DNA from: CAVYXK01 sp963772445
Lineage (GTDB): Bacteria; Pseudomonadota; Alphaproteobacteria; Acetobacterales; Acetobacteraceae
Assembly (NCBI GenBank): GCA_963772445.1
Contig: CAVYXK010000001.1
Coordinates: 186,001 to 250,000 of the forward strand
Length of the DNA: 64,000 bases
Direction of reading: 5' to 3'
Shown here: positions 10,067-19,652 of the stretch, piece by piece
Layout of the letters: each line of letters begins with the position of its first letter
Numbering within the stretch: the stretch's first letter is position 1
Program-made: the position numbers and the translations under genes
The notes under the pieces: model-generated
The model's input: the letters and a program-made list of their open reading frames with translations, nothing else
What the model was told of the DNA's origin: nothing
The model's database searches: none

Positions 10067-10279
10067 TCAGCCGGCCCGCAAGCGTTCAACCGCCTCCCGC
10101 ACCAGGGGGTCGAGCTTGTCGCCCGCCGCGGCTGGCTGACTCAGGACGGCCGCCCGCATCCGCGGGTCCCAGAACTTGCGAAGGTGTTCGGCGGTGGAGG
10201 CAACCGCCTGCTCATGCGGCTGGTGGGCGAAGAAGCGGCCGATCTGATTGGCCATGTACGCGAGCTTGTCAGGCGACAT
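10067..10279 (-). CDS. fdsD: Formate dehydrogenase delta subunit
   Basis: A 70-residue cytosolic protein, MSPDKLAYMANQIGRFF at the start, then WDPRMR and a C-terminal helix. This matches the small FdsD subunit, which is needed for a fully active soluble NAD+-dependent molybdenum formate dehydrogenase in the known fdsGBACD operons. It overlaps the end of fdhD by 11 bases. An upstream in-frame start would add 23 residues unlike the family, so the internal ATG was chosen. It is the last intact gene of the operon. Confidence 0.9.
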   Translation of the reverse strand: MSPDKLAYMANQIGRFFAHQPHEQAVASTAEHLRKFWDPRMRAAVLSQPAAAGDKLDPLVREAVERLRAG

Positions 10280-11138
10280 GCTGCGCCCGCTCCAGATCGA
10301 TGCGCTCGGCGTGGGTGAAGACCTCGAACCCGTCCTGGCGCACCACACCGATCAGCGTGATCCCGGCCGCCTCAGCAACTCGCACTGCCAGCGCGGTAGG
10401 CACCGAGACGGCGGCGAGTACCGGCGCTCCGATCGCCGCAGCCTTCTGCACCAACTCGACCGAGAGCCGGCTGCTGAGCAGCACCAGCCCGCCCGACGCA
10501 GCCAAGCCTCGCCGTGCCAACGCCCCAGCCAGCTTGTCCAGCGCATTGTGGCGACCGACATCTTCGCGCACTGCAACCAAGCCGCGCGCCATCGTCCAGA
10601 AGCCGGCGGCATGCACGGCGTGGGTTGCCTGGTTCAGGCGTTGCGCGGCTGGCAACGCCGCCATCGCCGCCGCAACGTCGCTCGCCGCGAACCGGGGGCC
10701 CGCGGTCACCGACGACGGCGGGCGGACCGCATCGGCAAGGCTCTCAATTCCACACAGGCCGCACCCGCTGGGCCCGGCAAGCCGGCGCCGGCGCGCCTCG
10801 GCCACCGGCACGCGCTCGGCCGCCAGCCACATGCGCAGCTCGATACCTTCCCCGGTCGGCACGACCTCAAGCTCCTCGAGCTGCTCAACGCGCTCGACTA
10901 TCCCCTCGGTGATACTGAACCCAAGCGCGAAATCTTCGAGATCCGCGGGCGTTGCCAGCATCACTGCGAGCGTCGCCCGGTTGTAGGTCAGCGCCACCGG
11001 CGTCTCTTCCGGGATCGTGCGGATCCCGAGCTCCGCGCCACCGTCCCGCCAGCGGAACCGTCGCAAGGCGTGTGCAACCGAAAGCCTCCTCCCCTTGCGG
11101 GAGGGGGTTGGGGGAGGGGTCCCCGCTGCTTGGCTCAT
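10269..11138 (-). CDS. fdhD: Formate dehydrogenase accessory sulfurtransferase FdhD
   Basis: A 289-residue protein of the FdhD family (called FdsC in fds operons). It passes sulfur from a cysteine desulfurase to the molybdenum cofactor before the cofactor is placed in the catalytic subunit. The conserved Cys pair is in GPSGCGLCGIE near residue 125, and EDVGRHNALDKLAG near residue 195 is the family's cofactor-binding segment. The ATG overlaps the fdsA stop by four bases. The first 20 residues are encoded by a CT-rich palindrome like the intergenic repeats nearby, suggesting the true N-terminus was extended by repeat insertion or begins at a later codon. Confidence 0.93.
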   Translation of the reverse strand: MSQAAGTPPPTPSRKGRRLSVAHALRRFRWRDGGAELGIRTIPEETPVALTYNRATLAVMLATPADLEDFALGFSITEGIVERVEQLEELEVVPTGEGIELRMWLAAERVPVAEARRRRLAGPSGCGLCGIESLADAVRPPSSVTAGPRFAASDVAAAMAALPAAQRLNQATHAVHAAGFWTMARGLVAVREDVGRHNALDKLAGALARRGLAASGGLVLLSSRLSVELVQKAAAIGAPVLAAVSVPTALAVRVAEAAGITLIGVVRQDGFEVFTHAERIDLERAQHVA

Positions 11139-13975
11139 TTCGCCGGCACAAGCTCGATGCGGCGACTGTGCGCGGCGAACTCCCGGTACTCGCGCTGCCA
11201 GTCGCTCAGCCCGTTGGTCGGCGAGACCTGTACCGCCGTCACCTTGTATTCAGGGCAGTTCGTCGCCCAGTCCGAATAGTCGGTCGTGACGACGTTGGCC
11301 TGCGTGTCAGGGTGGTGGAAGGTGGTGTACACGACACCGGGCGCAACCCGATCGGTAATGCGTGCACGCAGGCTGGTCTCCCCCGACCGGCTCGCCAGCC
11401 GCACCCAGTCGCCATCGCGGATGCCGCGCTGCTCGGCGTCATGCGGATGGATCTCCAGCACGTCCTCTTCGTGCCAGACTGAATTGGGGGTGCGCCGCGT
11501 CTGCGCCCCGACATTGTACTGCGAAAGAATCCGCCCGGTCGTGAGCAGCAGTGGAAACCGCGGCCCGGTGCGTTCGTCGGTCGGGATGTACTCGGTAACC
11601 ACGAAATGCCCCTTGCCGCGCACGAAATGACCGACATGCATCACCGGCGTGCCGGCCGGCGCCTGCTCGTTGCACGGCCACTGCACCGAGCCCAGCTCGT
11701 TGAGCTTCGCGTACGAAACCCCGGCGAAGCTCGGCGTGGTCGCGGCGATCTCATCCATAATTTCAGACGGATGACGATAGTGCCAATTAAGACCCAGGGC
11801 ATTGGCGATCTTCTGCGTGATCTCCCAGTCGGCGAAACCGTTCTTCGGGGCTATCGCCTTGCGCACGAGATTGATCCGGCGCTCGGCGTTGATGAACGTG
11901 CCGTCCTTCTCCAGGAATGTAGAGCCCGGCAGGAACACATGCGCATAGTTCGCGGTCTCGTTCAGGAACAGGTCCTGGACGACGACGAATTCCATCGCCT
12001 CGAGCCCGGCGGTCACATGCCGCGTGTCCGGGTCGGACTGCGCAATGTCCTCGCCTTGGATATAGACCGCGCGGAACGAGCCGTCCTGCGCCGCGTCGAG
12101 CATGTTGGGGATGCGTAAGCCGGGCTCCGGGTCCAGCGTAACGCCCCAAACCCGCTCGTAGATCGCCCGCACCGCCGGTTCGGAGATGTGCCGGTAGCCG
12201 GGCAGCTCGTGCGGGAAGCTGCCCATGTCACATGAGCCCTGCACGTTGTTCTGCCCACGCAGCGGGTTTACCCCGGTCCCTGGGAAGCCGATATTGCCGG
12301 TCGCCATCGCCAGATTGGCGAGCGCCATGACCGCGGTGCTGCCCTGGCTGTGCTCAGTCACGCCGAGGCCGTAATAGATCGCCGCGCGCCCCCCAGTCGC
12401 ATAGAGCCGCGCGGCATCACGGATCAGCGCCGCCGGAACACCGCTGAGCTTCTCCACTTCTTCCGGGCTGTTGCGCGGCTCGGCAACGAACGCGACCCAA
12501 TCGGCAAACGCATCCGCCTCGCAGCGCTCACGCACATAGGCCTCGTTCACCAGACCCTCGGTGACGATCACATGCGCCAGCAAGTCCAGCACCGCGACAT
12601 TGGTGCCGGGACGGATCGGCAGGTGATACGCCGCCTCGACATGCGGCATGCGCACGAGATCGATGCGCCGCGGGTCGATCACGATCAGCTTCGCCCCTTC
12701 GCGTAGCCGCCGCTTCAAGTGCGAGGCGAACACCGGGTGCCCGTCGGTCGGGTTGGCGCCCATCACCAGCACCACATCGGCCTGATCGACCGAATCGAAA
12801 TCGTTGGTGCCGGCGGAGGTGCCGAGCGTGGTCTTCAGCCCGTAGCCGGTCGGCGAATGACACACACGCGCGCAGGTATCGACGTTGTTGTTGCCGAAGC
12901 CGGCGCGCACCAGCTTCTGCACGAGATAGGTCTCCTCGTCGGTGCAACGCGAGGAAGTAATCGCGCCGACCGTGCCGCGTCCATGCGCTGCCTGGATGCG
13001 GCGGAACTCGGCGGCGACCCGCGCGATCGCCTCGTCCCAACTTGCTTCGCGCCACGGATCGGTGATCCGTTCGCGCATCATCGGCTTCAGGATGCGGTCC
13101 GGGTGCGTTGCATAGCCCCAGGCGAACCGCCCCTTCACGCAGGAATGCCCATGATTCGCCTTGCCGTCCTTCCAGGGAACCATACGCACGACAACGTCGC
13201 CCTGCAGCTCCGCTTTGAAATTGCAGCCTACCCCGCAATACGCACAGGTGGTGATGACCGAGTGGTCCGGCTGACCCAGCTCGACCACCGATTTCTCGAT
13301 CAACGAGCCGGTCGGGCAGGCCTGCACGCAGGCGCCGCAAGACACGCATTCAGATGTAAGGAACGGCTCATCCTGGCCGGCGGCGATTTTCGAAGCGAAG
13401 CCGCGTCCCTCGACAGTCAGGGCGAACGTCCCCTGCACTTCCTCGCAGGCGCGCACGCAGCGCGAGCAGACGATGCAGCGCGCCGGATCGAATTGGAAAT
13501 AGGGATTGAAGTCGTCGATCTTGGCATTGAGATGGTTGACCCCACCGGTGCCGTACCGCACCTCGCGCACTCCGACGAGGCCGGCGGCTTCCGCAAACTC
13601 GCTGTTGCCGGCAACCGGGGAGGTGAAGCCGTCGCGCGGATGGTCCGACAGATAGAGCTCCATTACGCCGCGGCGAATGCGACGGACGCGGTCAGTTGTT
13701 GTGGAGACTTTCATTCCCGCCGCCACCGGGGTGGTGCAGGAGGCTGGGGTGCCGGCGCGACCTTCGATCTCCACCAGGCAAAGCCGGCAGGAGCCGAACG
13801 CGCTTAGCATGTCGGTGGCGCACAGCTTCGGCACCTTGATGTCGGCCGCCATCGCCGCACGCATGATCGAGGTGCCTTCGGGGACGGTGACCTCGTGCCC
13901 GTCGATGGTGAGCGTGACCATCGTTTCGGCGGAACTTGCCGGAGTGCCGTAGTCTACTTCCTGGATCAGGGGCAT
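11135..13975 (-). CDS. fdsA: NAD-dependent formate dehydrogenase alpha (catalytic) subunit
   Basis: A 946-residue catalytic subunit that oxidises formate to CO2 at a bis-MGD molybdenum centre. In order: an N-terminal 2Fe-2S ferredoxin domain (FGSCRLCLVE), a NuoG-like cluster region, two ferredoxin-type motifs (CIVCSRCVRACEE and CVSCGACVQACP), the MopB cluster motif CAYCGVGC near residue 243, and the active-site Cys in DTCARVCHSPTG near residue 370 with the following His. The molydopterin-binding C-domain ends the protein. A consensus AGGAGG site lies 7 bases before the ATG. The fdhD start overlaps its stop. No twin-arginine leader is present, as expected for the cytosolic Fds type. Cys rather than selenocysteine is used. 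Confidence 0.97.
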   Translation of the reverse strand: MPLIQEVDYGTPASSAETMVTLTIDGHEVTVPEGTSIMRAAMAADIKVPKLCATDMLSAFGSCRLCLVEIEGRAGTPASCTTPVAAGMKVSTTTDRVRRIRRGVMELYLSDHPRDGFTSPVAGNSEFAEAAGLVGVREVRYGTGGVNHLNAKIDDFNPYFQFDPARCIVCSRCVRACEEVQGTFALTVEGRGFASKIAAGQDEPFLTSECVSCGACVQACPTGSLIEKSVVELGQPDHSVITTCAYCGVGCNFKAELQGDVVVRMVPWKDGKANHGHSCVKGRFAWGYATHPDRILKPMMRERITDPWREASWDEAIARVAAEFRRIQAAHGRGTVGAITSSRCTDEETYLVQKLVRAGFGNNNVDTCARVCHSPTGYGLKTTLGTSAGTNDFDSVDQADVVLVMGANPTDGHPVFASHLKRRLREGAKLIVIDPRRIDLVRMPHVEAAYHLPIRPGTNVAVLDLLAHVIVTEGLVNEAYVRERCEADAFADWVAFVAEPRNSPEEVEKLSGVPAALIRDAARLYATGGRAAIYYGLGVTEHSQGSTAVMALANLAMATGNIGFPGTGVNPLRGQNNVQGSCDMGSFPHELPGYRHISEPAVRAIYERVWGVTLDPEPGLRIPNMLDAAQDGSFRAVYIQGEDIAQSDPDTRHVTAGLEAMEFVVVQDLFLNETANYAHVFLPGSTFLEKDGTFINAERRINLVRKAIAPKNGFADWEITQKIANALGLNWHYRHPSEIMDEIAATTPSFAGVSYAKLNELGSVQWPCNEQAPAGTPVMHVGHFVRGKGHFVVTEYIPTDERTGPRFPLLLTTGRILSQYNVGAQTRRTPNSVWHEEDVLEIHPHDAEQRGIRDGDWVRLASRSGETSLRARITDRVAPGVVYTTFHHPDTQANVVTTDYSDWATNCPEYKVTAVQVSPTNGLSDWQREYREFAAHSRRIELVPAK

Positions 13976-13985
13976 GGCCGCCTCC

Positions 13986-15521
13986 TCAGTCCGCCGCGAG
14001 GGCCGGGGCCCGGCGGAAATCTTCAGGGAAATGCGCAAGCGCACTCATCACCGGATAGGGAATGAACCCGCCGAGCGCGCAGAGCGAACCGAACTTCATC
14101 GTCTCGCAGAGGTCGCGCAGCAGAGCGAGATTCGCATCCACGTCATCGCCGGCGAGGATGCGGTCGATCACCTCCATGCCGCGTACCGAACCGATGCGGC
14201 AGGGCGTACACTTGCCGCAGGATTCCTCTGCGCAGAATTCCATAGCGAAGCGTGCCTGCCGTGCCAGATCGACGGTATCGTCGAACACCACTACGCCGCC
14301 ATGGCCGATCAGGCCGTCGCGCGCAGCGAAGGCTTCGTAGTCGAACGGCGTATCAAACAGCGCCGGGGGGAAATAGGCGCCGAGCGGTCCGCCCACCTGC
14401 ACCGCGCGTACCGGGCGGCCGGTCAGCGTGCCGCCGCCGATGTCTTCGACGATCTCGCCCAGGGTGAGGCCGAACCCCGCCTCGAACAGCCCGCCATGGC
14501 GGACGTTTCCGGCAATCTGGATCGGCATCGTGCCGCGCGAGCGCCCCATGCCGATGTCGCGGTAATGCGCCGCCCCTTCGGCCAGGATCACCGGCACGCT
14601 GGCCAGCGTGATGACGTTATTGATCACCGTCGGACAACCGAAGAGCCCCTTATGCGCCGGCAGCGGCGGCTTGGCCCGCACTTGCCCGCGCCGGCCTTCC
14701 AGGCTGTCCAGCAATGAGGTCTCCTCGCCGCAGATGTAAGCGCCGGCGCCGATCCGCTGCTCGATGTCGAAGGCGAAGCCGGAGCCGAGGACATCGGGGC
14801 CGAGCAGCTCGGCCTCGCGGGCCGTAGCGAGGGCCTGTTCGAATGTCGCCGCTGCATGGGGGTATTCCGAGCGGGTATAGACCCAGCCCTTCGTTGCCCC
14901 CACTGCAAGGCCGGCAATGACCATGCCTTCGATCAGGCAATAAGGATCGCCTTCCATCAGCATGCGGTCGGCGAAGGTGCCCGAATCGCCCTCGTCCGCA
15001 TTGCAGACGATGAACTTGCGCGACCCCGCCGCCTCGGTTGCGGTGCGCCATTTGATCCCGGTCGGAAACCCCGCCCCACCGCGGCCGCGCAGCCCGGATT
15101 CGGTCACTACCGCGATGATGGCCTGCCGTCCAATCTCGATCGCCCGCGCCAGGCCCTTGAGGCCGCCGTGGCGGCGATAATCATCGAGTGAGAGCGGATC
15201 GACTACGCCGCAGCGGACGAAGGTCAGCCGCGTCTGCGCGGCGAGGAACGGCAGTTCCTCCGGCCGGCCGAGACGCCGCCTGTGCACGCCGCCCGCCAGC
15301 ATCCCGGCATCGAGCAGACTTGGCACATCGTCCGCGCCGACCGGGCCATAGGCGACCCGTCCAGCTGCCGTCTGCACCTCGATCATCGGCTCCAGCCAGA
15401 ACAAGCCACGCGAGCCGGTACGGATCAGCTCGACCGATGGGGTGGTGGGCAGCGCGGCCGCCACCGCATTGGCGCCCAGCGCCAGGGATGCCGCGTCCCG
15501 GGACACGAAGACCTGTGTCAT
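13986..15521 (-). CDS. fdsB: Formate dehydrogenase beta subunit, NuoF-like
   Basis: A 511-residue diaphorase subunit that takes electrons from FdsA and reduces NAD+. After an N-terminal thioredoxin-like region it has the FMN/NAD-binding glycine motif GRGGAGFPTGIKW near residue 144, the GAYICGEETSLLDSLEG motif near residue 259, and the 4Fe-4S motif ESCGKCTPCR near residue 434. It matches NuoF with the N-terminal extension seen in FdsB. Its start overlaps the fdsG stop by four bases, and fdsA follows after 10 bases, so subunits are made in stoichiometric coupling. Confidence 0.96.
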   Translation of the reverse strand: MTQVFVSRDAASLALGANAVAAALPTTPSVELIRTGSRGLFWLEPMIEVQTAAGRVAYGPVGADDVPSLLDAGMLAGGVHRRRLGRPEELPFLAAQTRLTFVRCGVVDPLSLDDYRRHGGLKGLARAIEIGRQAIIAVVTESGLRGRGGAGFPTGIKWRTATEAAGSRKFIVCNADEGDSGTFADRMLMEGDPYCLIEGMVIAGLAVGATKGWVYTRSEYPHAAATFEQALATAREAELLGPDVLGSGFAFDIEQRIGAGAYICGEETSLLDSLEGRRGQVRAKPPLPAHKGLFGCPTVINNVITLASVPVILAEGAAHYRDIGMGRSRGTMPIQIAGNVRHGGLFEAGFGLTLGEIVEDIGGGTLTGRPVRAVQVGGPLGAYFPPALFDTPFDYEAFAARDGLIGHGGVVVFDDTVDLARQARFAMEFCAEESCGKCTPCRIGSVRGMEVIDRILAGDDVDANLALLRDLCETMKFGSLCALGGFIPYPVMSALAHFPEDFRRAPALAAD

Positions 15522-15988
15522 CGCACTGCGTCCAGCGCCGCCTGCACCCCTGCCGGGTCAAGGCGGCCCAAGGGGCGGCCGTCCAGCATCCCGGACGGTC
15601 CCACGGCGCAGAGGCCCAGGCAGAACACGGGTTCGAGTGTCACCGCCCCGTCCGTGGTGGTGTCATGCCAGTCCACGTCGAGTTGGGCTTGCACCTCCGC
15701 GGCCAGCCGGTCGGCGCCCAACGACTGACATGCCTCCGCGCGACACAGCCGGAGCACGTGCCGCCCGGGCGGCGCGCGACGGAAGTCGTGGTAGAAGCTG
15801 GCGATGCCGTGGACCTCGGCGCGCGTCAGGTTCAGCGCCTCCGCGATCTGTGGAACGGCAGCGGCGGGCACGTAGCCGAACACCTGTTGCATGGCGTGCA
15901 ATATGGGCAGCGTCGCTCCCTCCTGCCCGGCATACGTGGCGATGATCTCGGCCGCGCGGCTCGCGGCCCACGGCTCGTATTCGGCCAA
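15518..15988 (-). CDS. fdsG: Formate dehydrogenase gamma subunit, NuoE-like
   Basis: A roughly 156-residue 2Fe-2S protein of the NuoE/24-kDa type. Cluster ligands are the Cys in CRAEACQSLG and in VFCLGLCAVGPSG; the N-terminal part (EGATLPILHAMQQVFGYVP) is typical of FdsG. The frame is open far upstream with no homology and no ATG near the conserved start. The best candidate is TTG, giving (M)AEYEPWAASRAAEII, with a GGAGAG site five bases before it. This start is an inference. It is the first gene of the operon. Confidence 0.9.
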   Translation of the reverse strand: MAEYEPWAASRAAEIIATYAGQEGATLPILHAMQQVFGYVPAAAVPQIAEALNLTRAEVHGIASFYHDFRRAPPGRHVLRLCRAEACQSLGADRLAAEVQAQLDVDWHDTTTDGAVTLEPVFCLGLCAVGPSGMLDGRPLGRLDPAGVQAALDAVR

Positions 15989-16061
15989 CTGGCTCTCCGC
16001 TGGGGTAACCGGTCGATTTCCTCTCGTCTCAGAAAAGGCGTTCGGGGCGGATTTTGCAAGT

Positions 16062-17147
16062 TCACACCAGCACGGCAGGCGCCCGCATCGGCACGCGGCT
16101 GGCGGTCGCTGGTTGCACGACGCCGCCGCGGATCGCACCCGGTGCGGTGCTGCCCCATAGCACCTCGAACCCCGCCGGCAGGCGCCTGCTGTTCGGCATG
16201 GCGAGCCATAGCCGCAGCAGCAACCGGTCCTGGCCTGATGCCGCATCGTCGTCGTAAGCGGTGCGGCCGTGGAACACCACGTGGTTGTTCAGAAGCTGGA
16301 TGTCGCCCGGCTCGAATGCCGAGAACAGGCAGGTTTCGTCGGCTATCTCTGCTAGCAGGTCGAGCGCTTCGTTCTGCGTCGCGGTCAGGCGGGGGATTTC
16401 GGCGAACTCCTGCGCCTGCTCGACATACGTGCGCGAATACTGGCAGGTGAGTTTGCCGTCGAGCACGCCGAACACCGGCAACGCGAAGGCGCGCTCTGGG
16501 TGCTGCCCGTCCTCGTCGGCGGGCCGGGTGCGCCAGTAGTCCTGGCAGAGAGCAGCGTGCAGGTCGGGGCGCCGACGCAGGATCTCGTTGTAAATGGTGA
16601 CGATGCTGGCGAGCTTGCTGATCCCGCCGGCGCGGGCATTGCGCACGCAGAGCAGCGCGATGACGTCGCAGCGATCGGTGTGCCAGCGCAGCGGCCCGGT
16701 CGAGCGGGCGCGGGCACGCGAGGAGACGACCTTCCCCGCTTCTACCGGCGCATAGCTTTTCTCCGCAAACCGGCTTTCGTCGCGTACCTCGCCCATGATT
16801 TCGCCGCGCGCGTTCTGGTACAGCGCGGTGCCGAGATAGCAGCCGAGACCCCAGAAGATGCGGCGCAGGTCGTCCTCGGAATAGCGCGCCACATCGAGGC
16901 CACGCAGGCGCACGGCGCCACGGCCGTTCTCGAGTTCGTCGCTGATATCGGCAAGCAATGCGGCCGTGCTGTCGAGCGGGAAATCTGCCTTGCCGAAATC
17001 GAACAGCTCTGCGGTGCGTTGCTTCGCTTCGTGCAACGCCGCGTCGATCTCCTGGCGTTGTCGGTCATCGAGCGTGCGGATCCAGTCGCCGGATCGCTCC
17101 AGCTCGGCCCCGGTCCAGGCGGCGCGTCCAGCAAGCATCTCGGTCAT
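16062..17147 (-). CDS. TauD/TfdA-type Fe(II)/2-oxoglutarate dioxygenase-like protein
   Basis: A 361-residue protein. The iron-binding HxD motif is in LRWHTDRCD (about residue 157) and the distal His/Arg pattern is in NNHVVFHGR with a later LLLRLWLAM stretch, matching the TauD/TfdA (clavaminate synthase-like) fold. Such enzymes hydroxylate substrates such as taurine, 2,4-D or carnitine-like compounds using 2-oxoglutarate and O2; some bind no 2-oxoglutarate. The substrate is not evident. A GAGGAGG site sits 7 bases before the chosen ATG; a more distal start adds 27 unconvincing residues. It lies just upstream of fdsG on the same strand, 73 bases away, and is divergent from lutB. Confidence 0.8.
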   Translation of the reverse strand: MTEMLAGRAAWTGAELERSGDWIRTLDDRQRQEIDAALHEAKQRTAELFDFGKADFPLDSTAALLADISDELENGRGAVRLRGLDVARYSEDDLRRIFWGLGCYLGTALYQNARGEIMGEVRDESRFAEKSYAPVEAGKVVSSRARARSTGPLRWHTDRCDVIALLCVRNARAGGISKLASIVTIYNEILRRRPDLHAALCQDYWRTRPADEDGQHPERAFALPVFGVLDGKLTCQYSRTYVEQAQEFAEIPRLTATQNEALDLLAEIADETCLFSAFEPGDIQLLNNHVVFHGRTAYDDDAASGQDRLLLRLWLAMPNSRRLPAGFEVLWGSTAPGAIRGGVVQPATASRVPMRAPAVLV

Positions 17148-17438
17148 GCGCGACCTCCTCGGATCACTGCTTGAACGAGACATTGTACATGCGCGGGTTA
17201 TAGAAGGGAATGCAGGGCTGTGCGCCACTGGTGGTGACGGGACCTGAGGTCGCGCCGTTCAATCGGTGCTTGCCAGGGCCGCTGCGTCTTCTTCGAATTC
17301 GCGAACGTGGGCATGCGCATAAGGGCTTTCAGTGCGCCGAGTTCAGGCGGCTTCCTTCACCTCGATCTCCAGCCGTCTGCCGATAATACCCTGGCACTGC
17401 GGTTCCCTAGGGCTACACTGCGCCCCCTGGAGACCCGA
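17148..17438. other. Divergent promoter region, no gene seen
   Basis: About 290 bases between the dioxygenase gene and lutB, which are transcribed away from each other. It must hold both promoters. I see no convincing small gene, terminator or operator palindrome; an LldR/LutR-type operator could be present but was not recognised. Confidence 0.5.
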
Positions 17439-18885
17439 ATGCACCTCGCCACCAGTCCCGCCTTCAAGCAGAACGCCCGCCGCGCCCTGGCGGACCCTGG
17501 GCTGCAGAAAGCACTGGCCCGCAGCGGCACCTCGTTTCATCGCCCGCCGCGCCGCCGCCGTCGCCGCCTTGCCGGAATTCGAGCAACTCCGCGACATCGC
17601 GCGCGACATCAAGAACCACACGCTCGCTTATCTCGATTTCTACCTTGAAGAATACGAGGCCCGAGTGAAATCCGCCGGCGGCACCGTGCATTGGTGCGCC
17701 GCCGCCGACGAAGCTCGCGCCGCGGTGCTGGAGATCTGCCGCGCCGCCGGTGCCCGCATCGTAACCAAGGGCAAGTCGATGATCAGCGAGGAGCTTGCCC
17801 TCAACGAGCACCTGGAACAGCACGGCATCCAGCCGGTCGAGACCGATCTCGGCGAGTACATCCTGCAGCTCCGCCACGAATTGCCGAGCCACATCCTCGC
17901 CCCCGCCTTCCATCTCAATCGCGAGGATTGGGAGGCGCAGTTCCGCGCCTCGCACACCGACCTGCCGGCCGATCGCGTATTCCACGAACGGCGCGATATC
18001 CTGACCGAGGCTCGCACCCGGCTGCGGCAGAAATTCCTCGCCGCCGATGTCGGCATCACCGGCGCCAATTTCCTGATCGCGGAGACCGGCAGCAGCGTGA
18101 TCGTTACCAACGAGGGCAACGGCGACCTGACGCAGACCCTGCCGCGCGTGCACATCGTGCTGGCCAGCATCGAAAAGATCGTGCCGACGATCGAGGACTG
18201 CACCAGCCTGTTGCGCGTGCTGGCACGTTCGGCGACGGGGCAGGATTTTTCCGTGTACACCACGTTCAGCACCGGCGCTCGGCGGCCGGGCGATCTGGAC
18301 GGGCCGGATGACTATCACGTCGTGCTGGTGGATAACGGCCGCTCGGCGATGCTGGGCACCGAGTTTCAGGACATGCTGCGCTGTATCCGCTGCGCCGCCT
18401 GCATGAACCACTGCCCGGTCTATGGCGCGGTCGGCGGGCACGCTTATGGCTGGGTGTATCCCGGCCCGATGGGCAGCGTGCTGACCCCGGCGCTGATCGG
18501 CGTCGATCAGGCGGGGCTGTTGCCGAACGCCTCCACGTTCTGCGGCAAATGCGAGAGCGTCTGCCCGGTGAAGATCCCGCTGCCCAGCCTGATGCGCCAC
18601 TGGCGCGAGCGCGAGTTCGAGCGCCACCTGACACCGCCGGCGCAGCGTCGGAACCTGGCGCTGTGGGCGTGGTTCGCGCGCCGACCGGCGCTGTATCGCG
18701 CTGTGACGCGCGTGGCGGCTGGCAGCTTGGGATGGCTCGGCCGCAAGCGCGGGCGCTTCGCTCGTCTGCCGATGGCAGGCGGCTGGACAGCAGGGCGCGA
18801 TCTGCCGGCGCCCGAGGGCGACACGTTCTTCGCCCGCTATGTGCGCGCTCAGCGGCGGGAGCGCATGCCGGGGCGCACAGGATGA
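17439..18885 (+). pseudogene. lutB: Lactate utilisation iron-sulfur protein LutB (one-base frameshift)
   Basis: LutB is the large iron-sulfur subunit of the LutABC L-lactate oxidation complex. The start MHLATSPAFKQNARRALADP matches LutB, but the frame is lost near 17538, where one extra C in TTTCATC separates SGTSF from IARRAAAVAALPEF; removing it restores one frame of about 481 residues. Downstream are the intact DUF162 region and two ferredoxin motifs, CIRCAACMNHCP and CGKCESVCP. The stop overlaps the lutC start by four bases. No lutA is adjacent, although lutA normally heads the operon. Because other genes here carry the same kind of +1 change, a sequence error is as likely as a real mutation. 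Confidence 0.85.
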
Positions 18886-19562
18886 GCCGAGACGCGGTTC
18901 TTGCTTCCATCCGTCGCGGCCTGCGCCGCGGGCCGCTGCCGGAGGATATCGCCTCGGCGCTACGCGGACGGCTCGCCGCGCATCCGCGCCACCTGATCCC
19001 CGCTCGCTCGCGGCTGCCGCATGCCGAGCAGATCGCGCTCTTCATCGCCAACGTGGAGAAGGAGTTCGGCACTGTCGCCCGAGTGCCCGACATGGACGCG
19101 GTGCCCGGTTCGGTGGCGGATTATCTCGCGGCGCAGAACCTGCCGAGCGAGCTGGTCATGGCGCCGCATCCGGAGCTGCGGGCGATCGAGTGGTCGGCGC
19201 GCCCGTTGCTGCGCATTCGCGAAGGCCGAGCCGGGCCGAGCGATACTGTCAGCTTCCAGCACGCCTTCGCCGCCATTGCCGAGACCGGGACGCTGATGCT
19301 GCCTTCTTCTCCGGAACGGCCGACCACGCTCAACCTGCTGGCCGATACCGAGATCGTGTTGCTGCGCGCGCGTCGCATCGTCGGCGCGTACGAGGAGGCG
19401 TGGGATCTGCTGCGTGCCGAGATCGGCGTAATGCCACGCAACGTCATGCTGGTGACCGGCCCGTCACGCTCGGCGGATATCGAGCAGACGCTGGAGTTGG
19501 GGGCGCACGGGCCTCGGCGGCTGCACGTGCTGGTGGTGGAGGATGCTACCTGTACGTACTGA
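18882..19562 (+). CDS. lutC: Lactate utilisation protein LutC
   Basis: A 226-residue protein of the LutC/YkgG (DUF162) family, a subunit of the LutABC L-lactate oxidation system. Recognisable segments are VADYLAAQNLP, the AIAETGTLML motif near residue 135 and ALLVT-like core ending HVLVVEDATCTY. Translation is coupled to lutB by an ATGA overlap. The N-terminal SRDAVLASIRRGLRR helix is typical. It is the last gene of its run; the next gene, smpB, is on the opposite strand 90 bases away. Confidence 0.9.
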   Translation: MSRDAVLASIRRGLRRGPLPEDIASALRGRLAAHPRHLIPARSRLPHAEQIALFIANVEKEFGTVARVPDMDAVPGSVADYLAAQNLPSELVMAPHPELRAIEWSARPLLRIREGRAGPSDTVSFQHAFAAIAETGTLMLPSSPERPTTLNLLADTEIVLLRARRIVGAYEEAWDLLRAEIGVMPRNVMLVTGPSRSADIEQTLELGAHGPRRLHVLVVEDATCTY

Positions 19563-19652
19563 AATCGCGACGGGGCCAAATTTTTTTCTTGCATAGCAAC
19601 GGCTGTTTCATCCAGGTCCGGTCGGATCCCGGGCCGGGGTGGCCGCGCCGAG

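Noticed and set aside
12719..13807. A 362-codon plus-strand frame inside fdsA
   Set aside because: It is antisense to a gene whose every cofactor motif is intact; it has no recognisable domain and is typical of GC-rich DNA.
17464..18627. A 387-codon minus-strand frame over lutB
   Set aside because: Antisense shadow; the sense strand carries conserved iron-sulfur motifs.
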